A stretch of DNA of 64,000 nucleotides from the NCBI RefSeq assembly GCF_008831285.2, contig NC_045147.1:7470334-7534333 (forward strand), read 5' to 3'. Of the stretch, positions 46,279 through 58,391 are shown in pieces. The translations under genes were made by a program, and so were the position numbers. Origin of the DNA: Nymphaea colorata (taxonomy: Eukaryota; Streptophyta; Magnoliopsida; Nymphaeales; Nymphaeaceae). The first letter of the stretch is position 1; every line of letters starts with the position of its first letter. The notes beneath the pieces are model-generated. The model did not search any database. It was given only the letters and a program-made list of their open reading frames with translations, and was not told where the DNA came from.

Positions 46279-49200
46279 TGTTAACACCCCAAATTTTTCC
46301 ACATCAAAATTGAAGCAATGTGAAAATTTCACAAAAGAATTGTGAAAATTTGCAATTTCAAAGCAAATTTCGAATATAAAGAACAATTAGATTCAAATCG
46401 TGAATTTAACCCGATACACGAATCCCAATGCAGGATCACAAGTCCAAATTCAATTGCAAATGTTATTTGAAATCCAAATCCAATTGCAAAATGCAAATTT
46501 TGACTTAGATCCAAGAATTGGATCTAATTCAGTCTAAAATGCTATGTGGGACCCACGTGTGGGCCCCACCTAGCCCGTTTGGTCAAGAGCCCCCCCAGGG
46601 GCCATGCCCCCTCCATGTCAAAAAAATAATAAATAAATATTTTCTCTCAAATTAATTGAAGAAAAGTCATTTTCAAGAAGAAATAAAGGAGAAACCTAGG
46701 AAAAGAGAGACATTTATGTCTCTCTCTCTTCTTTAACCAGGTCCTCCTTAAAGAAAAAAATCATTTTCAAGGAAGCAATTACTAGACTGGTCAAACTCAC
46801 CTAACCTACTTAACCCAAGTAGGTTTGACCCAGGTGCACTCAAATGTGGTGCCAATTCCAGTTAGGTTCGGTCACCATGGGCTCAACACAGTCAAAACGT
46901 AAGTTTGTCTCATGATCCAATTAATGGACGAAAATAGACTTTGACCGAACCAAACCCACTTTGACTAAACTCAGTCAAAGTACAATTTAGCTCAATTAAG
47001 AGCTTTCTTGACCCAAATTTATCAAATTACCTCAAATAAAGTCAAACTACTTGCAAATGAGCTTTGACTTTGGTCAATTGGTCGAAATTGATCAATTTGG
47101 ACAATTTTGCCCTTCTACGGTCAACTTAAGATTAAAAAGCCTAAAATGGTTTATGAAAGGCAAATAAACATTTGAATTTGTCAAATGCATGAATCAAATA
47201 CCAAATTTAAATTGAATTTCTCAAGTGAAAGTTTGATTCAGTTGAAATCCATTTTCAATCAAGTTTTGGACGAAAATACCCTTTTCGAACCAAATTTGAT
47301 AAAATTTTTAAATTTTATTAAAATTTAAATTTAATTATCATAATTCAATGTCATTTGGAGCTTAGTAACTAGGTTTTAACCTTATAAGCTCGATTTCAAA
47401 CAAAAAATAAATAAATAGTACAAAATAAGGGCAAAACCCTGTGCAAGGGCATTTTCGTCTAAAATTTTGGTCAAAATGGTCACCTAGGTCTGAACCCATG
47501 TTGACCAAACCTAGCCCAGCCCACCTAGCTCGTGGAAATGGGCTGTGAAATGGTCAATTAGAGCCTTTAAAGTCTATTTAACTCATTTTACAAGTCCCCA
47601 AGGTCTTAAGCAAGTTCCCAAGATGAGTTAAGAAGGTGGTTGAACCCATCTCCTCCTCTATATAAACCATCCCTTGGCCACCAAGGGGGGGGACGAAATT
47701 TTGGAGCATTCTATCAAATTGCTGCAACCAAGGACCTAAGAGGGAGAAGCCAAGGAAGAGAGAAGAGGTTCGTCCAAGCCCCCTTCCCCTTTTTCTCTCA
47801 TTCTCTTCTTCACTTTTTTCTATTCTCCCCATTGATTTTGCTAAGTTAGGGTGCTTAAATGAACCCTTACTTAGGATTTTCGTGGTGAGAAGCCCTCTTT
47901 ACCACTCCAAATTCCAGCAAGCAAGCTATTTCTTATTCTAGCTTTGCTAAGCTTGAATCCACGGTTGGATTCTTGCTTAGGATTGCTTGAGTAAGAAAAC
48001 AAGTGAAGACGAAGGACAAACATCAAGACCGACCGCAAGGTAGGTGATCTTAACTCACTTCTCTTCTGCTTTAGCTTATTGTTGATTTATTTTAATTCCA
48101 GCAATTCGTGGGAGGGTTTATTTTCATTTGCTTACGGCTGGGAATGATGTTCAGCTAAGGGAAACCTACGCTTCAATGTACATGTTAATGCATAATGCAT
48201 GCATATGTCAGTTTTTCTTAAATATGAAGCCAAGTATCAAATTTTGAAATGGGCCCCAAGGCCACGTCCCTTTCAAAGGAATCAACTTAATACCATTTTG
48301 AACTCCCTACTATGAGAGAATCCCACGGTGAGAGAGTGATTTTGCTACATCACGTATGATGAAAATGCCTATAAGGGATGGATACGTTTTTATGAATGTG
48401 ATTCACCATTGCATGGCGAAATGATGACGAATAAGCTTGAGTATTGTTTTATTTTCTTGCTTATTCACAGTCATTTTGATTCATGACTTTCAATTCAATT
48501 AATTAAGGGTAGTAGGGAAGATTTGAAACAAGTTTTCAATCTTCCTACATAAAAGAACCCAGCCATGAATCATCATGATTCATGAGTCATGCGGTCCCTT
48601 GATAAAATTTCATTTTGAAAAGTAAGGTACGTATATGTATACATTGTTATATATGTACATATATGTATCCGATTTCTTGTCAAAAATTACATTCCTCCCT
48701 TAAAATCAGGTTGGAACATGTTTTCAAATCGGTTTTTAAGGAAATGGGCCATTTTTATTGATTTTCCTAGTGCAAGACTATGAATCATTTTCATTTCATT
48801 TTTACTTAATTTCAGCAAATCCATACGTAAGATGTATGTATGTTGTTGAAATCAGATCATGTTTCATAGGAATTGGTTTAAGAATGTCAAAGTTTACATA
48901 GTTGAAATACCAACTATCCTAGAATCATCCAAAAGAGTTGACGATCTCATTACTATCAAATCTGGAATTTGAATCTATTTGAAAGACTTGTCATTTCCAT
49001 CTAAGAAACAACATATTTATTGGAATCAATGTCGACAATTTTCAGCTATTTAAATCAACACAATGTCTGATTTTTAGCTATTTTGAGACAAAAGTGGATG
49101 TCCTCCACGTCTCCCATCTATTTCAAAGATTTAACTTGACATCATTTATATATTTTCACCATTTTGATAATTTTATGTCAAGCATCAAGCTTATGGACTA

Positions 49201-50095
49201 CATCTCTAATTCATGTGCTTAATCATATAATGAGCACATATAGAGAAAGTCCTACATTTTAATCAATCTTCATGCATAGATTGTATGACGTGCAATACAG
49301 ACTTTGAGAGATTATGAGGGAGTGAAGAATGTATGTTTCATATGAATGAATCTTGAGGGATTATGAGAGAGAGAAGAATGAATGTTCCATATAGTTTCCA
49401 TTCTCGTTTCATGCATTCACTTTCACTCAAAATCAATGGCACCACATGCATATTCTCAAAAAATTAAGTGATTCAAATTTAAGTTGCAAAAAGTGACCAA
49501 GTCATATTGCAATGAGAATTTGTAAACCTCACTTAACTTCAAAAGAAAACACAAGCAATGCATTCATAATCTTTTGGCCAAAGTTCATTTGAAAAACAAC
49601 ATTTTTTTTAACAATTTGGAACCTATGTTCTTTCAAAAGAATGAATTCTATAAATCACATGATTTGACAAAAGAAGAGTTCAAAATCAATTTTTATCATA
49701 AGATGATCATCATCATCTAGAGTTCACAACAAAGAACTCAATTCCAAATCTTCAAAAATCCTCAAGAATGTTTCAAATAACACCAAAACAAAGGTTTTTA
49801 AACCAACTTGAAGAGCCCCAATATTCAAATTCATTTATTCAAAAAAATGAATTTCGGTTCTTGAATCCAAAACCTCAATGCATAAGCATATAGGACTTAC
49901 ATCAATAACTCATATATGATCCAAATGATCCTTAGTCCTTGGTCTAATTACCCCTGTTAAAGGCGGCAGGAATGGTTGGACCTCGTACCGACGAACGGAT
50001 CCTTTTCTCTTGAAAATTTTCTCAAAACCCCAATTTTAAAAGAATTTTGCTGACTCGCATTTCGACCTCCTTGAAAAAGGAGTGGGGTGCGAACA
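46279..50095 (+). repeat. 5' LTR of the young Tat element (3.8 kb)
   Basis: Starts TGTTAACACCCC, ends GGGTGCGAACA. The start recurs at 59447, directly after a polypurine tract. Length 3817 bp, long even for Ty3-gypsy but in the range of Tat/Ogre elements. It has no coding sequence; ORFs in it are chance. Confidence 0.9.
47657..47667 (+). promoter_or_regulatory. TATA box of the young Tat LTR
   Basis: CTCTATATAAACC follows a pyrimidine-rich stretch about 1.38 kb into the LTR. The second LTR has the same box at about 60813. This is the probable promoter for the genomic RNA. Confidence 0.7.
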
Positions 50096-50097
50096 GA

Positions 50098-50115
50098 TGG
50101 CACACCCGGTGGGAC
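50098..50115 (+). other. Primer binding site of the young Tat element
   Basis: TGGCACACCCGGTGGGAC starts two bases after the LTR. It has the usual TGG start and place, and resembles the TGGCGCC/GGTGGGAC-type sites of plant Tat elements. The primer tRNA was not determined. Confidence 0.75.
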
Positions 50116-50779
50116 CTGTCATTGTTTGTCTAAAGACTTATTTGGATCATATATGAGTTATTTTCACCAATGTCGGACATCAATTGCACAAAAAAAAAAA
50201 ATTCACAAAAATGCATACCGACATCATGTAGTGTACATTGAGGAGATTTCATGAACCTCATTCATTTCAATTTATCCTACCCCTCCTCAATTTAAGGATT
50301 GTATGCAGCCCATGTATGCTCTCAAAATTTCAAATCCATCTCTTAAGAATGTATGCAATAGAGCCATCTATTTTGCATCTTCTCATGAATTTTGAAAAAC
50401 AAATCCTTACCTATATCATATCCCGGTCATCATGTTACCGGGCTATTTCTAGGACATTAGTCCAAGATATAGCCTTACAACTGGACCACCTAATTGGACT
50501 GAGAAGTCCCCCCATTAGTACCGAAACGGACAATAGTCTCAGTATATCGATGGGTGAACAAGGAGAAATGGAGAGCCCAAATCTAGAAAACCCTTGGAGG
50601 AGTCAATGCTAGTACCATAAATTTGGTATATAGGTATACCATAAATTTTGGATAAATAAAGAACCATTTACCCATTTATTTTCCATAGGTTCCAAGATCA
50701 ATTTTCAAAATAATGCATATAGGCAAGAGTCCTAGGAATTGCATTATCAATTTTTCATTAACTGCTTGTTTGGACGCAT
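50116..50779 (+). other. Leader between primer site and PMD ORF
   Basis: No recognised domain. An ORF at 50238-50612 has no similarity I can name and is probably chance. Confidence 0.5.
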
Positions 50780-50889
50780 GTGATGTTTTACTTTGCCCCT
50801 AAGTCCATGTCCAAACCCAAGGTCAAAACTCTTCTCGAGTCTCTATTGGGTCAATTCATGTCAAAGTCTAAATACCTTCTCTTGTCTAG

Positions 50890-52102
50890 ATGGACTCAGA
50901 AAGTATCTTCCCATATGACCACATCCTATTCGGGTCATGTCAAGGCCGATCCGGACTTCGCATCATCCCAAGTGGAGTCTACCTACCTCAGTGGTATCTT
51001 TCATGGTACCCAACTTTTCGGTGTATGTTCCCGGATCACTTAGAGGATTGCGGTCTTGAAGAAGCAGTCAGTCTTGCCATACAGCCTATCAATGGAAATC
51101 TAATCCATGCAATTGCTGAAAGATGGAACCCAAGGACCAACACATTCTGGTTTCCATGGGGTGAAATGACAATCACTCTTGATGAGTTCTCCAACATTAT
51201 GGGTTTGCCAGAACCAAAAGGTGACCCAAGAGGTCCAATTGAAGACCAGTTCCTTGTAAACCAAGGTCAAGTCAAAACTCTAGAAGTGATTCGTAAACTC
51301 ACAGGGAAAAGGAGTTGGCATTTTCTAGAGAAAGATGGACATCAATATCTTCAACTACAAGAGCTTGGTGAAACATACTCCCAATTTGACAACCCTACGT
51401 CACTATCTAGAAGTGTTGCAGACAAGTACAAAAGCTCCATGGTGACTTAGACCGTGGGTCTTATCTTCTTCAATAATGAAGATCACATAATGGATTTCCG
51501 CATAGCTCGCCTCTTCAGAAAATGGAGGCATGTCAAAGTCTGTCACATTTCCATAGCAATGGCAGCCTTGGCATTCCTTTATAGAGGGTTGGCCAAATTT
51601 TCAATTGGAGATGCAGACTCGATAGAAGGATGTGTCTTTGCACTGCAAGTATGGTTCTACAAACATGTGGGGGCCACAATCATGTCATTTTCAAAACACA
51701 GACGGTCAGTTATCCAGTATGGAGTACTACCGCAGAAAGATGGAGGAAGTTGATGAATCCACCATCATTTGGGACTTCTTTGATCGAGAGGTCATCAAGT
51801 CAAGATACACTTACAACCCAGTCAGAGGAAGTCTTCTATTGGGACCGTTTTTCATAATTGAATATCATCCAGAGCGTTGCCTCAGGCAATTCTCACTACG
51901 TCAGAGGAAGGCATATCCAATTGAGTCGGAAGGAGCCATTGTGGAGTGTGAACTAGACACTGAAGAGTGGTCCGGGATATACACCTATGCCCAGCAACGT
52001 TGGGAATCATTTGCTCACTTGTATCTTGTCCTTGGTCCAGGAATGAGTTCCGAATATGTAAAATGGTGGGATGAAGTCCGCCCATCTATCCTTCTGTCCT
52101 AG
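50890..52102 (+). pseudogene. PMD (plant mobile domain, aminotransferase-like) ORF1
   Basis: From about 51040 the translation reads as a plant mobile domain protein: ERWNPRTNTFWFPWGEMTIT, LDEFSNIMGLP, then WRHVKVCHISIAMAALAFLY, LGPFFIIEYHPERCLRQF, and the end SEYVKWWDEVRP. PMD proteins occur both as host silencing or development factors (the MAIN/MAIL1 family) and inside plant transposons; the transposon role is unknown. It lies upstream of gag in the place of the extra ORF1 of Ogre elements. Lesions: a TAG at 51448-51450 (sense continues in the same frame, probably TGG to TAG) and a frameshift near 51700. The start is unclear; the frame from 50890 is used. The sense reading resumes to a TAG at 52100-52102. 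Confidence 0.82.
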
Positions 52103-52285
52103 ATTGTCATATCTAGTTCATTGTCATTAAGCCAAAATTTGTCAAGTTTTGTCAAGTTATGTTAAACTTTGTCAAGTTTTGTCATTCTCATCTTTCTTTT
52201 AATATGTAATCAAAATTTGTCATCTCTCATCAATTCACATCCTAACATTTTCAATTTTTCTTCTTGCAAGGTGAACATCCGCTTT

Positions 52286-53614
52286 ATGGTTGAAACCAGA
52301 AGCCAAAGCAGGAGAAGGAGTGAAATGGAGCTTGATCAACCTTTTATAGGAGACAGGGGAGAAGAATCCTCCTCAGAAACACCTCCCAAGCTGGAAATAA
52401 ATGACCCGGAATTTGAGGAATACAGAAGATTCCAGAAATACATGATCATGTTCAATGAAGAACAAGCGCAGGCAGAAAAAGCCAAAAAGAAAGGGAAGAA
52501 AACAAGAAAGTACTCATCAAGCAGTTCAGACTCTTCTGAAGACGCTACAACAAAATCTAGTAGTGAGGAAGAACCGAAAACTCCCAAGAAAAAGAAGAAG
52601 AGAGAATCCTGGAAAACAAAAATCCAGGAAGTTGAAAAGAAGTTAAATGCAGTACAACTTAAAGGCAAGAACAAGAGGAATTTCACTTGCGAAGATTTCT
52701 ACGAAAGCTTCGAAAATGACAAACACATAAAAAACTTGCCCAAGAAATTTATCAAATTTGATGGCCATGGAGACCCAAAGGCACATTTGGCCATGTTCTT
52801 TGCTGAATGCTACAAATTCTGCCACAATCATAGGGCCCTCTTTCGATGTTTCCCTAGAAGCCTAGAAGGAATTGCAGCACAATGGTATCGGGAACACATC
52901 AACCTAGTGGAATTGAAAAATTTTGACATGTTAATCAACCTTTTCATCGAAAGGTTCATTCAAAACGTTGAAACTGCACCAACGATCACCACATTATGCT
53001 ATCTAAAACAGAGGCCAGGTGAAAAGGTGAGAGATTTTATTCAGAGGTGGAGGTCTTCTTGCAACAAGATGAGAGACCCAATCTCTCAATCCCATGCACT
53101 GGGATTGATCGTAAACAATTTGACACAACCATTAAGGAGCCTCATTTCCAATGCTCCAATCAAGTCTTTCATCGATCTCACTGAGAGAGCAGAATGCATT
53201 GAAGCAGGAATTGAGAATGGAGCTTTTGATGCTGTCATCCCGGTAAAAGTAAGGGAAGATACAAAGAAGAATAGCAGAAGTCAGAATGCTCCAGCCAACA
53301 TCGTGGCCAACGCTGCAGCCTTCAAGAAAGAAAAGTCCGAATATCCCAAGAATAAAGGGGTAATGGACAGAGCTAGTGGCAGTAGTAGTGGCACCAAAAA
53401 CAAACATCCTGGATGGGGGTACGATAGAAAATTCACCCCATTACAACAAAGTTATGAAGAGGTCATGCATATGCTAATCGAAAGAGGTACTCTATTTCTC
53501 CCAAAAGTCTCCAACCCCCCACCAATGATAGGGAAAAACAAAGAGCAATTCTGCAAATTTTATCGCGCTCCAGGACATGATACAAAGACTGCCTTGTACT
53601 TAAAAATATTGTGA
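52286..53614 (+). CDS. Gag of the young Tat element
   Basis: The ATG at 52286 (MVETRSQSRRRSEM) is preferred over the longer frame from 52169, whose first 39 residues look like untranslated sequence. An acidic and then very basic region follows (KKGKKTRKYSSSSSDSSEDA). The retrotransposon gag core is at about 52755-53235 (KFDGHGDPKAHLAMFFAECY, GIAAQWYREHI, LKQRPGEKVRDFIQRWRSSC). Near the end a degenerate zinc knuckle (FCKFYRAPGHDTKTALYL) lacks some of its Cys/His. The TGA at 53612 results from an A5 run where six A would keep the frame open into protease, so gag and protease were probably one ORF. This may be a true mutation or a homopolymer error. Confidence 0.85.
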   Translation: MVETRSQSRRRSEMELDQPFIGDRGEESSSETPPKLEINDPEFEEYRRFQKYMIMFNEEQAQAEKAKKKGKKTRKYSSSSSDSSEDATTKSSSEEEPKTPKKKKKRESWKTKIQEVEKKLNAVQLKGKNKRNFTCEDFYESFENDKHIKNLPKKFIKFDGHGDPKAHLAMFFAECYKFCHNHRALFRCFPRSLEGIAAQWYREHINLVELKNFDMLINLFIERFIQNVETAPTITTLCYLKQRPGEKVRDFIQRWRSSCNKMRDPISQSHALGLIVNNLTQPLRSLISNAPIKSFIDLTERAECIEAGIENGAFDAVIPVKVREDTKKNSRSQNAPANIVANAAAFKKEKSEYPKNKGVMDRASGSSSGTKNKHPGWGYDRKFTPLQQSYEEVMHMLIERGTLFLPKVSNPPPMIGKNKEQFCKFYRAPGHDTKTALYLKIL

Positions 53615-54729
53615 AAGATGCAGTTGACAAAGAAATAATCAAAGAGGTCAGTGAACAGCCGGACATTCTCAAGAATCCTTTTCCTAAACATGGCAAAGGA
53701 ATAGTTTCGATGGTCAGATTTTCAACAGGTCGTCAAATTATGGTGACAAACAAAAGGGATACAGCGTCCCTGGATTTCTTTGGATTGCTTTTCAAACATG
53801 ATAAAGGATCCATCAATGCACAAACCGGACTGGTTAAACAAGACCATCTAACAGAGATTGATCAGAAGTCACAAGTGTGCGACCCTGAACCATTGGAATC
53901 CATTTTCAATGAATTGGACCCCTTACCTGAAGTCAAGAAGGGAGGGTTTAGCCCTAACAGGGGGAATGAATGGGCTTTTGAATTATGTGAAAATAGTCCG
54001 ATCATATTCTCTGATAAAGATCTACCAACTGGAGGTGCATCACACAATGACGCCTTGCACATAGTGATAGAGACAAGGGGCACCAGAGTCTCCCACATTT
54101 TAATTGATGGTGGAGCAAGCCTGAACATCTGTCCACAACAAACAACTCGTGAGTTGGGCATAAGACAGGCCGACTATACTCCATCCACAATTTTCATCCA
54201 TGGATATGACGGGACAGGACAACCATGCCTAGGATGCATATGTCTGGATTTGAATATTTCTGAGACGTATCATCGGGTTTTATTTCATGTGGTGGATATA
54301 GAACCCTCCTTCAACTTGTTGCTTGGCAGGCCATGGATCCATGCTACCAATGCAGTTCCCTCCACTCTATATTAGTGTGTCAAATGGACTCACAACGGGA
54401 ATTCTATAACCATCTATGCAGAGGATAGGGAAAGTCGGCTTGTACACCCAATGATTCCGGTACCAACATATACAATTGAGGTACCCAGTATTCGAGTCTG
54501 CAAAGAGGAAGAAATATCTCAAAGTCTTAGCAGATTGGCCATTCAGAAACCAAAGAAACAGGTATGGGTGAAAAAGGGTACCAAACTTGAAACAAGTTAC
54601 AAAAGTCATCTGTTGTTCAAGAAATTCTGCCAGAATGAGAAAGGATTGGATTTACTCATACGCCATGGCTACCAGCCATTTACTAGTTTGGCAAACATGA
54701 AAATGGAATCTTGGAACCAGTTACCTTGA
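53611..54729 (+). pseudogene. Protease region of the young Tat element
   Basis: 53611-54375 continues the gag frame (DAVDKEIIKEVSEQPDILKN) and contains the aspartic protease with active-site IDGGASLNIC (about 54103-54132) and FNLLLGRPWIHATNAVPSTL. The TAG at 54373-54375 is followed in frame by CVKWTHNGNSITIYAEDR, probably a CAG-to-TAG change. The reading then goes on to a TGA at 54727-54729. IDGG instead of IDSG occurs in this lineage as a variant of the active-site loop. Confidence 0.85.
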
Positions 54730-55012
54730 CAAGACAACGAGGCACTCAAGCCTTGGGGTGCCAAAGCTATGAAAAAGTGGATGTTGAGGAAGAATTCAAG
54801 CCAGTACCTTTCGTCAAGAGCAATACCATAGGCGGATGTTCACCATCAATTTGAATCAACAAATCCGCCATCATTTTGTCATTTTGTCGTCATTGTACTC
54901 AAATAGACCAAGTGTCTTCATTTTGTAATACCTTCAAAAATACAATGACAAATGCAAATTACTTCCATATACAATGTCTCAAATTTCATCTAACTTCTTT
55001 ACAATCTTTAGG
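54730..55012 (+). other. Stop-rich spacer, candidate intron between protease and RT
   Basis: Stops in all frames. It ends with a pyrimidine-rich acceptor-like CTTCTTTACAATCTTTAG at 54994-55011, directly before the RT reading frame (MAFEDQTSKAF). A donor could be CAGGTATGGG near 54558. Ogre elements are known to splice out an intron at this point. Confidence 0.45.
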
Positions 55013-56480
55013 ATGGCATTTGAGGATCAAACATCAAAAGCTTTTAAGGAGATAAATCCAGAACTCACTGAGGCCGAATGTCCAGAGTTCATCCAAATGA
55101 GAAAGCAAGATCAACTGTCACCTCTGATTAATGATCCGATTGAGGAAATTAACATTGGCACGGAAGAGAGTCCAAAGATTTTGCAAATTGGAACAAGTCT
55201 CTCAGCAGAAGAAAGAAAAGAGTTGATAGACTTCCTCAAAAAGCATCAAGAAGCCTTTGCGTGGACTTATGAGGACATGCCAGGACTTGATACAAAATTA
55301 GTCGAGCATCGACTACCATTGAAACCAGAATGCAAGCCAATCAAACAAAAGTTGAGGAAACTAGACCCTCGTCTTGAGGGGCAAGTTAAGGAAGGCCTGG
55401 AAGACCTACTAAAGGCAGGGTTCATCCGAACAATCGACTATCCTGAATGGTTAGCAAACATTGTGGTAGTCCCAAAGAAAAATGGCAAAATTCGGCTCTG
55501 CATCGATTTCAGAGATTTGAATAAGGCTACACCAAAGGATGACTACCCACTTCCAAACATTGACTTGTTGGTAGACAGTACCGCAGGTCACGCTATGTTC
55601 TCCTTTATGGATGGATATTCTGGTTATAACCAAATTAATTATGGATGGATATCTGGTTATAACCAAATTAAGTTGGCAGTTCAAGATCAAGCTAAAACAT
55701 CATTTACAACCCCATGGGGCAACATATCAAAGGGCTATGGCAGTTATTTTTCATGACCAAATGCATCAAATCATGGATGCATATGTAGATGATCTACTAA
55801 TTAAGTCAAAAACAAGGGAGAATCACATTAACATTCTCTCTCAAGTTTTTGATAGACTCTTACAATACAAACTTAGATTGAATCCGCAAAAATGTGTATT
55901 TGGTGTGGAATCCGGTAAGCTTTTGGGATTTATGGTCAGCAAAAAGGGAATCGAGATGGATCCTTCCAAAGCAAAGGCGATCATCGAAATGTCACCCCCA
56001 ACAAATCTTAAGGAGCTACGCAGCTTGCAAGGCAGAATTCAGTCAATCAGAAGGTTTATATCTAATCTCGCCATGAGGTGCGAACCCTTCAACCATTTAC
56101 TGCGGAAAGGAGTCAAATTTGAATGGGGGCATGAATGTCAAGCCTCATTCGAAAATATCAAGAAGTATCTTCTTTGCCCACCAATTTTAAAACCTCCAAT
56201 TTTAGGGGAACCTCTACTCCTTTACATCACAGTTAACGATTCAGCTTGTGGTGGATTTCTAGCTCAATATGAAGAAGATGCCGAATAGAACATGCCATTT
56301 ATTACATCAGTAAGACATTTGTGCAGTTTGAAAAGAACTACTCGCACATGGAAAAAACTTGCTTAGCCTTGGTGTGGATGTGTCAAAAATTAAGGCAAAA
56401 ATTAAGGCATTATCTATTGGCTTGTGAAGTTAAAATTTTATCCAAACTTAATCCACTCAAATATATCCTCGAACAGCCAT
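55013..56480 (+). pseudogene. Reverse transcriptase and first RNase H of the young Tat element
   Basis: RT motifs: EHRLPLKPECKPIKQ, VVVPKKNGKIRLCIDFRDLN (about 55460-55520), DLNKATPKDDYPLPNID, YVDD at 55782-55793, then LKELRSLQGRIQSIRRFISN and RNase H (KPPILGEPLLLYITVNDSAC). Two true lesions. A 34-bp tandem duplication around 55609-55670 repeats the GYSGYNQI coding segment; a missing T makes it 33 bp and in frame here. A deletion joins TTPWG to ATYQRAM, removing the conserved PFGLKNA segment near 55720. A single-base loss at 56274-56280 gives a TAG at 56286. Confidence 0.88.
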
Positions 56481-57145
56481 TTCTGAATGGAAGGATAGCA
56501 AAGTGGCAGGTTTTGCTGATGCAATATGATTTGGAATATGTGTCACAAAAATCAATCAAGGGGCAAGCCATTGCAGACCAATTGGCAGATTTTCCTCTAT
56601 ATGAAGAAATTAGAACAAATGATGATTTTCCAGATGAGCAAATCCTGACAACTGAACCAGAGCCGATTTGGGAGATGTACTTTGATGGATCTAAGAGCAC
56701 AGCTGGGGCAGGCATTGGGATACTTTTCATTACACCAGAAAGGGAAATGATTCCTTACTCTCTCAAATTGAATTTTTCCTACACGCATAATATGGCAGAG
56801 TACGAGGCCCTAATCCAAGGACTCAAAGTGTTGCTCAAATTTAAAGTGCAGAGAGTTTGCATTTTTGGAGATCTGTCAGTCAGGTCAATGGAGATTGTCA
56901 AGTCAAAGATCAAAAATTGATCCCGTATCAAGAGTTAGCAGCTTCCCTCTTAAGACAGTTCGAGGAATGTCAACTCTTACATGTCAAAAGAGAATTTAAC
57001 CCAATAGCAGACGGTTTAGCCAGTTTAGGCTCTACCATTGCCTTCAAACCTGGAGAATCTATCAGATCTTTTGAAGTTGGAAGACTCGAACAACCATCTT
57101 TTGTCATACCAGAACAGGTGTTGCAAGCAGAAAGTAGAGAAACAC
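56481..57145 (+). pseudogene. Second (archaeal-like) RNase H of the young Tat element
   Basis: After WQVLLMQYDLEYVSQKSIKG comes WEMYFDGSKSTAGAGIGILF (about 56670-56730, with the first catalytic Asp) and THNMAEYEALIQGLKVLLKF (with the Glu). IFGD then leads into a shifted frame: about 10-16 bases are missing near 56873 compared with the old element. The correct frame resumes at NGDCQVKDQKLIPYQELAAS and ends HVKREFNPIADGLASLGS. This domain is the hallmark of Tat-lineage retrotransposons. Confidence 0.85.
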
Positions 57146-58391
57146 CATGGTATCAGAACATCAAGGATTTTCTCCAAACTGGAACACTTCCACCAGAAAT
57201 GTCTCGAAAAGAGCAAAGAGTTTTGAGACACATGTCTTCAAGATATTTCATTCTAGCCGACATCCTATACAAAGAGGATTCAGCATAGAATATGCTAGAT
57301 GTCTCGATGCAAATGAGGCACTAGAAGTCATTCAAGAAGCCCATGAAGGAATTTGTGGGGACATGTAGGGTATCAGACCCTCGTCAAGCAGATAGTCAGA
57401 GCAGGGTACTATTGGCCCACAATGCAAAGAGATTGTCACCAATTTGTCAAGAAATGCATCAAATGTCAGTTGTATGCACCATCAATTCATGCTCCAGCAG
57501 CGTACCTTCATTCGGTCAGCTCACCATGGCCATTCTCCATGTGGGCCTTCGACGTAGTCGGTCCAATCAATCCACCTGCCTCAAATGGACACAGGTATTT
57601 TCTTGCACTACAGATTACTTCACCAAATGGGTGGAAGCGATCACTTTAAAAACAGTCGAAGGACAACACGTAGTGTCCTTCATTCATAAAAATCTTTTGT
57701 GTAGATTTGGCATCCCGTATGATATCGTTTCTGATAACGGTACTCATTTCAAAAATGAGAAAATGCGCAATCTTTGTCACAAACACAAAATACAACATCA
57801 CTTTTCTGCCCCATATTACCCTCAAGGTAATGGTCAGGCAAAAGCAACCAACAAGATTTTGATTCGTGTCTTAGAAAGGGCAGTTGAAACAGGCCAGATT
57901 GGCACGAGAAAATGCACAATGCACTTTGGGCGTATCGAACCACAATTCGGACACCCACCAATGCTACACCAGCAGAATTAGTATATGGAACGGAAATTGT
58001 CCTTCCATTACATGTCCAAAAACCAGCAATGAAATTTGCTGCTCTCATTGAACTCCCAATTAGTAAATATCAAAAAAAGATACTTGCTCAATTAGACCTC
58101 TTAGACGAGAAAAGACTACAAGCGGCAGAGCATGCCGAAGTCTATCGTAAGAGAGTCGCCCGACATTATGCCAAATCAGTCATTGAAAGAAAATTTCAGG
58201 TAAATGATCTTGTTTTAAGATCCATAGTTCCACTCAGGAGTAGACCCAAAGGAAAATGGGCACCGAACTGGGAAGGACCATATGTTGTCAAAGAGGTTCT
58301 ACCTCACAATTCTTATCGACTGATTGATGCCGATGGGGTTGAAATCCCCGATCCAATTAATGCTTTGCATCTCAAAAAATTCTATACTTGA
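57146..58391 (+). pseudogene. Integrase of the young Tat element, catalytic Glu replaced by Lys
   Basis: HHCC zinc region: HVGYQTLVKQIV then CHQFVKKCIKCQ (57350-57470). Catalytic core: first Asp in FDVVGPI (57551-57553), second Asp in SDNGTHF (57733-57735). Exactly 36 codons later, in NGQAKATNK, is AAA at 57841-57843 where D,D35E integrases have Glu. The C-terminal GPY-type region (WEGPYVVKEVLPHNSYRLID) ends INALHLKKFYT with TGA at 58389. No chromodomain follows. Single-base indels near 57275, 57357 and 57606 break the frame; the second copy at 63000-64000 lacks these three. Confidence 0.9.

Noticed and set aside
47578-47849. ORFs in the young Tat LTR (also 60796-61002) as genes
   Set aside because: They lie around the TATA box of the LTR and occur in both LTRs by duplication. 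No domain.
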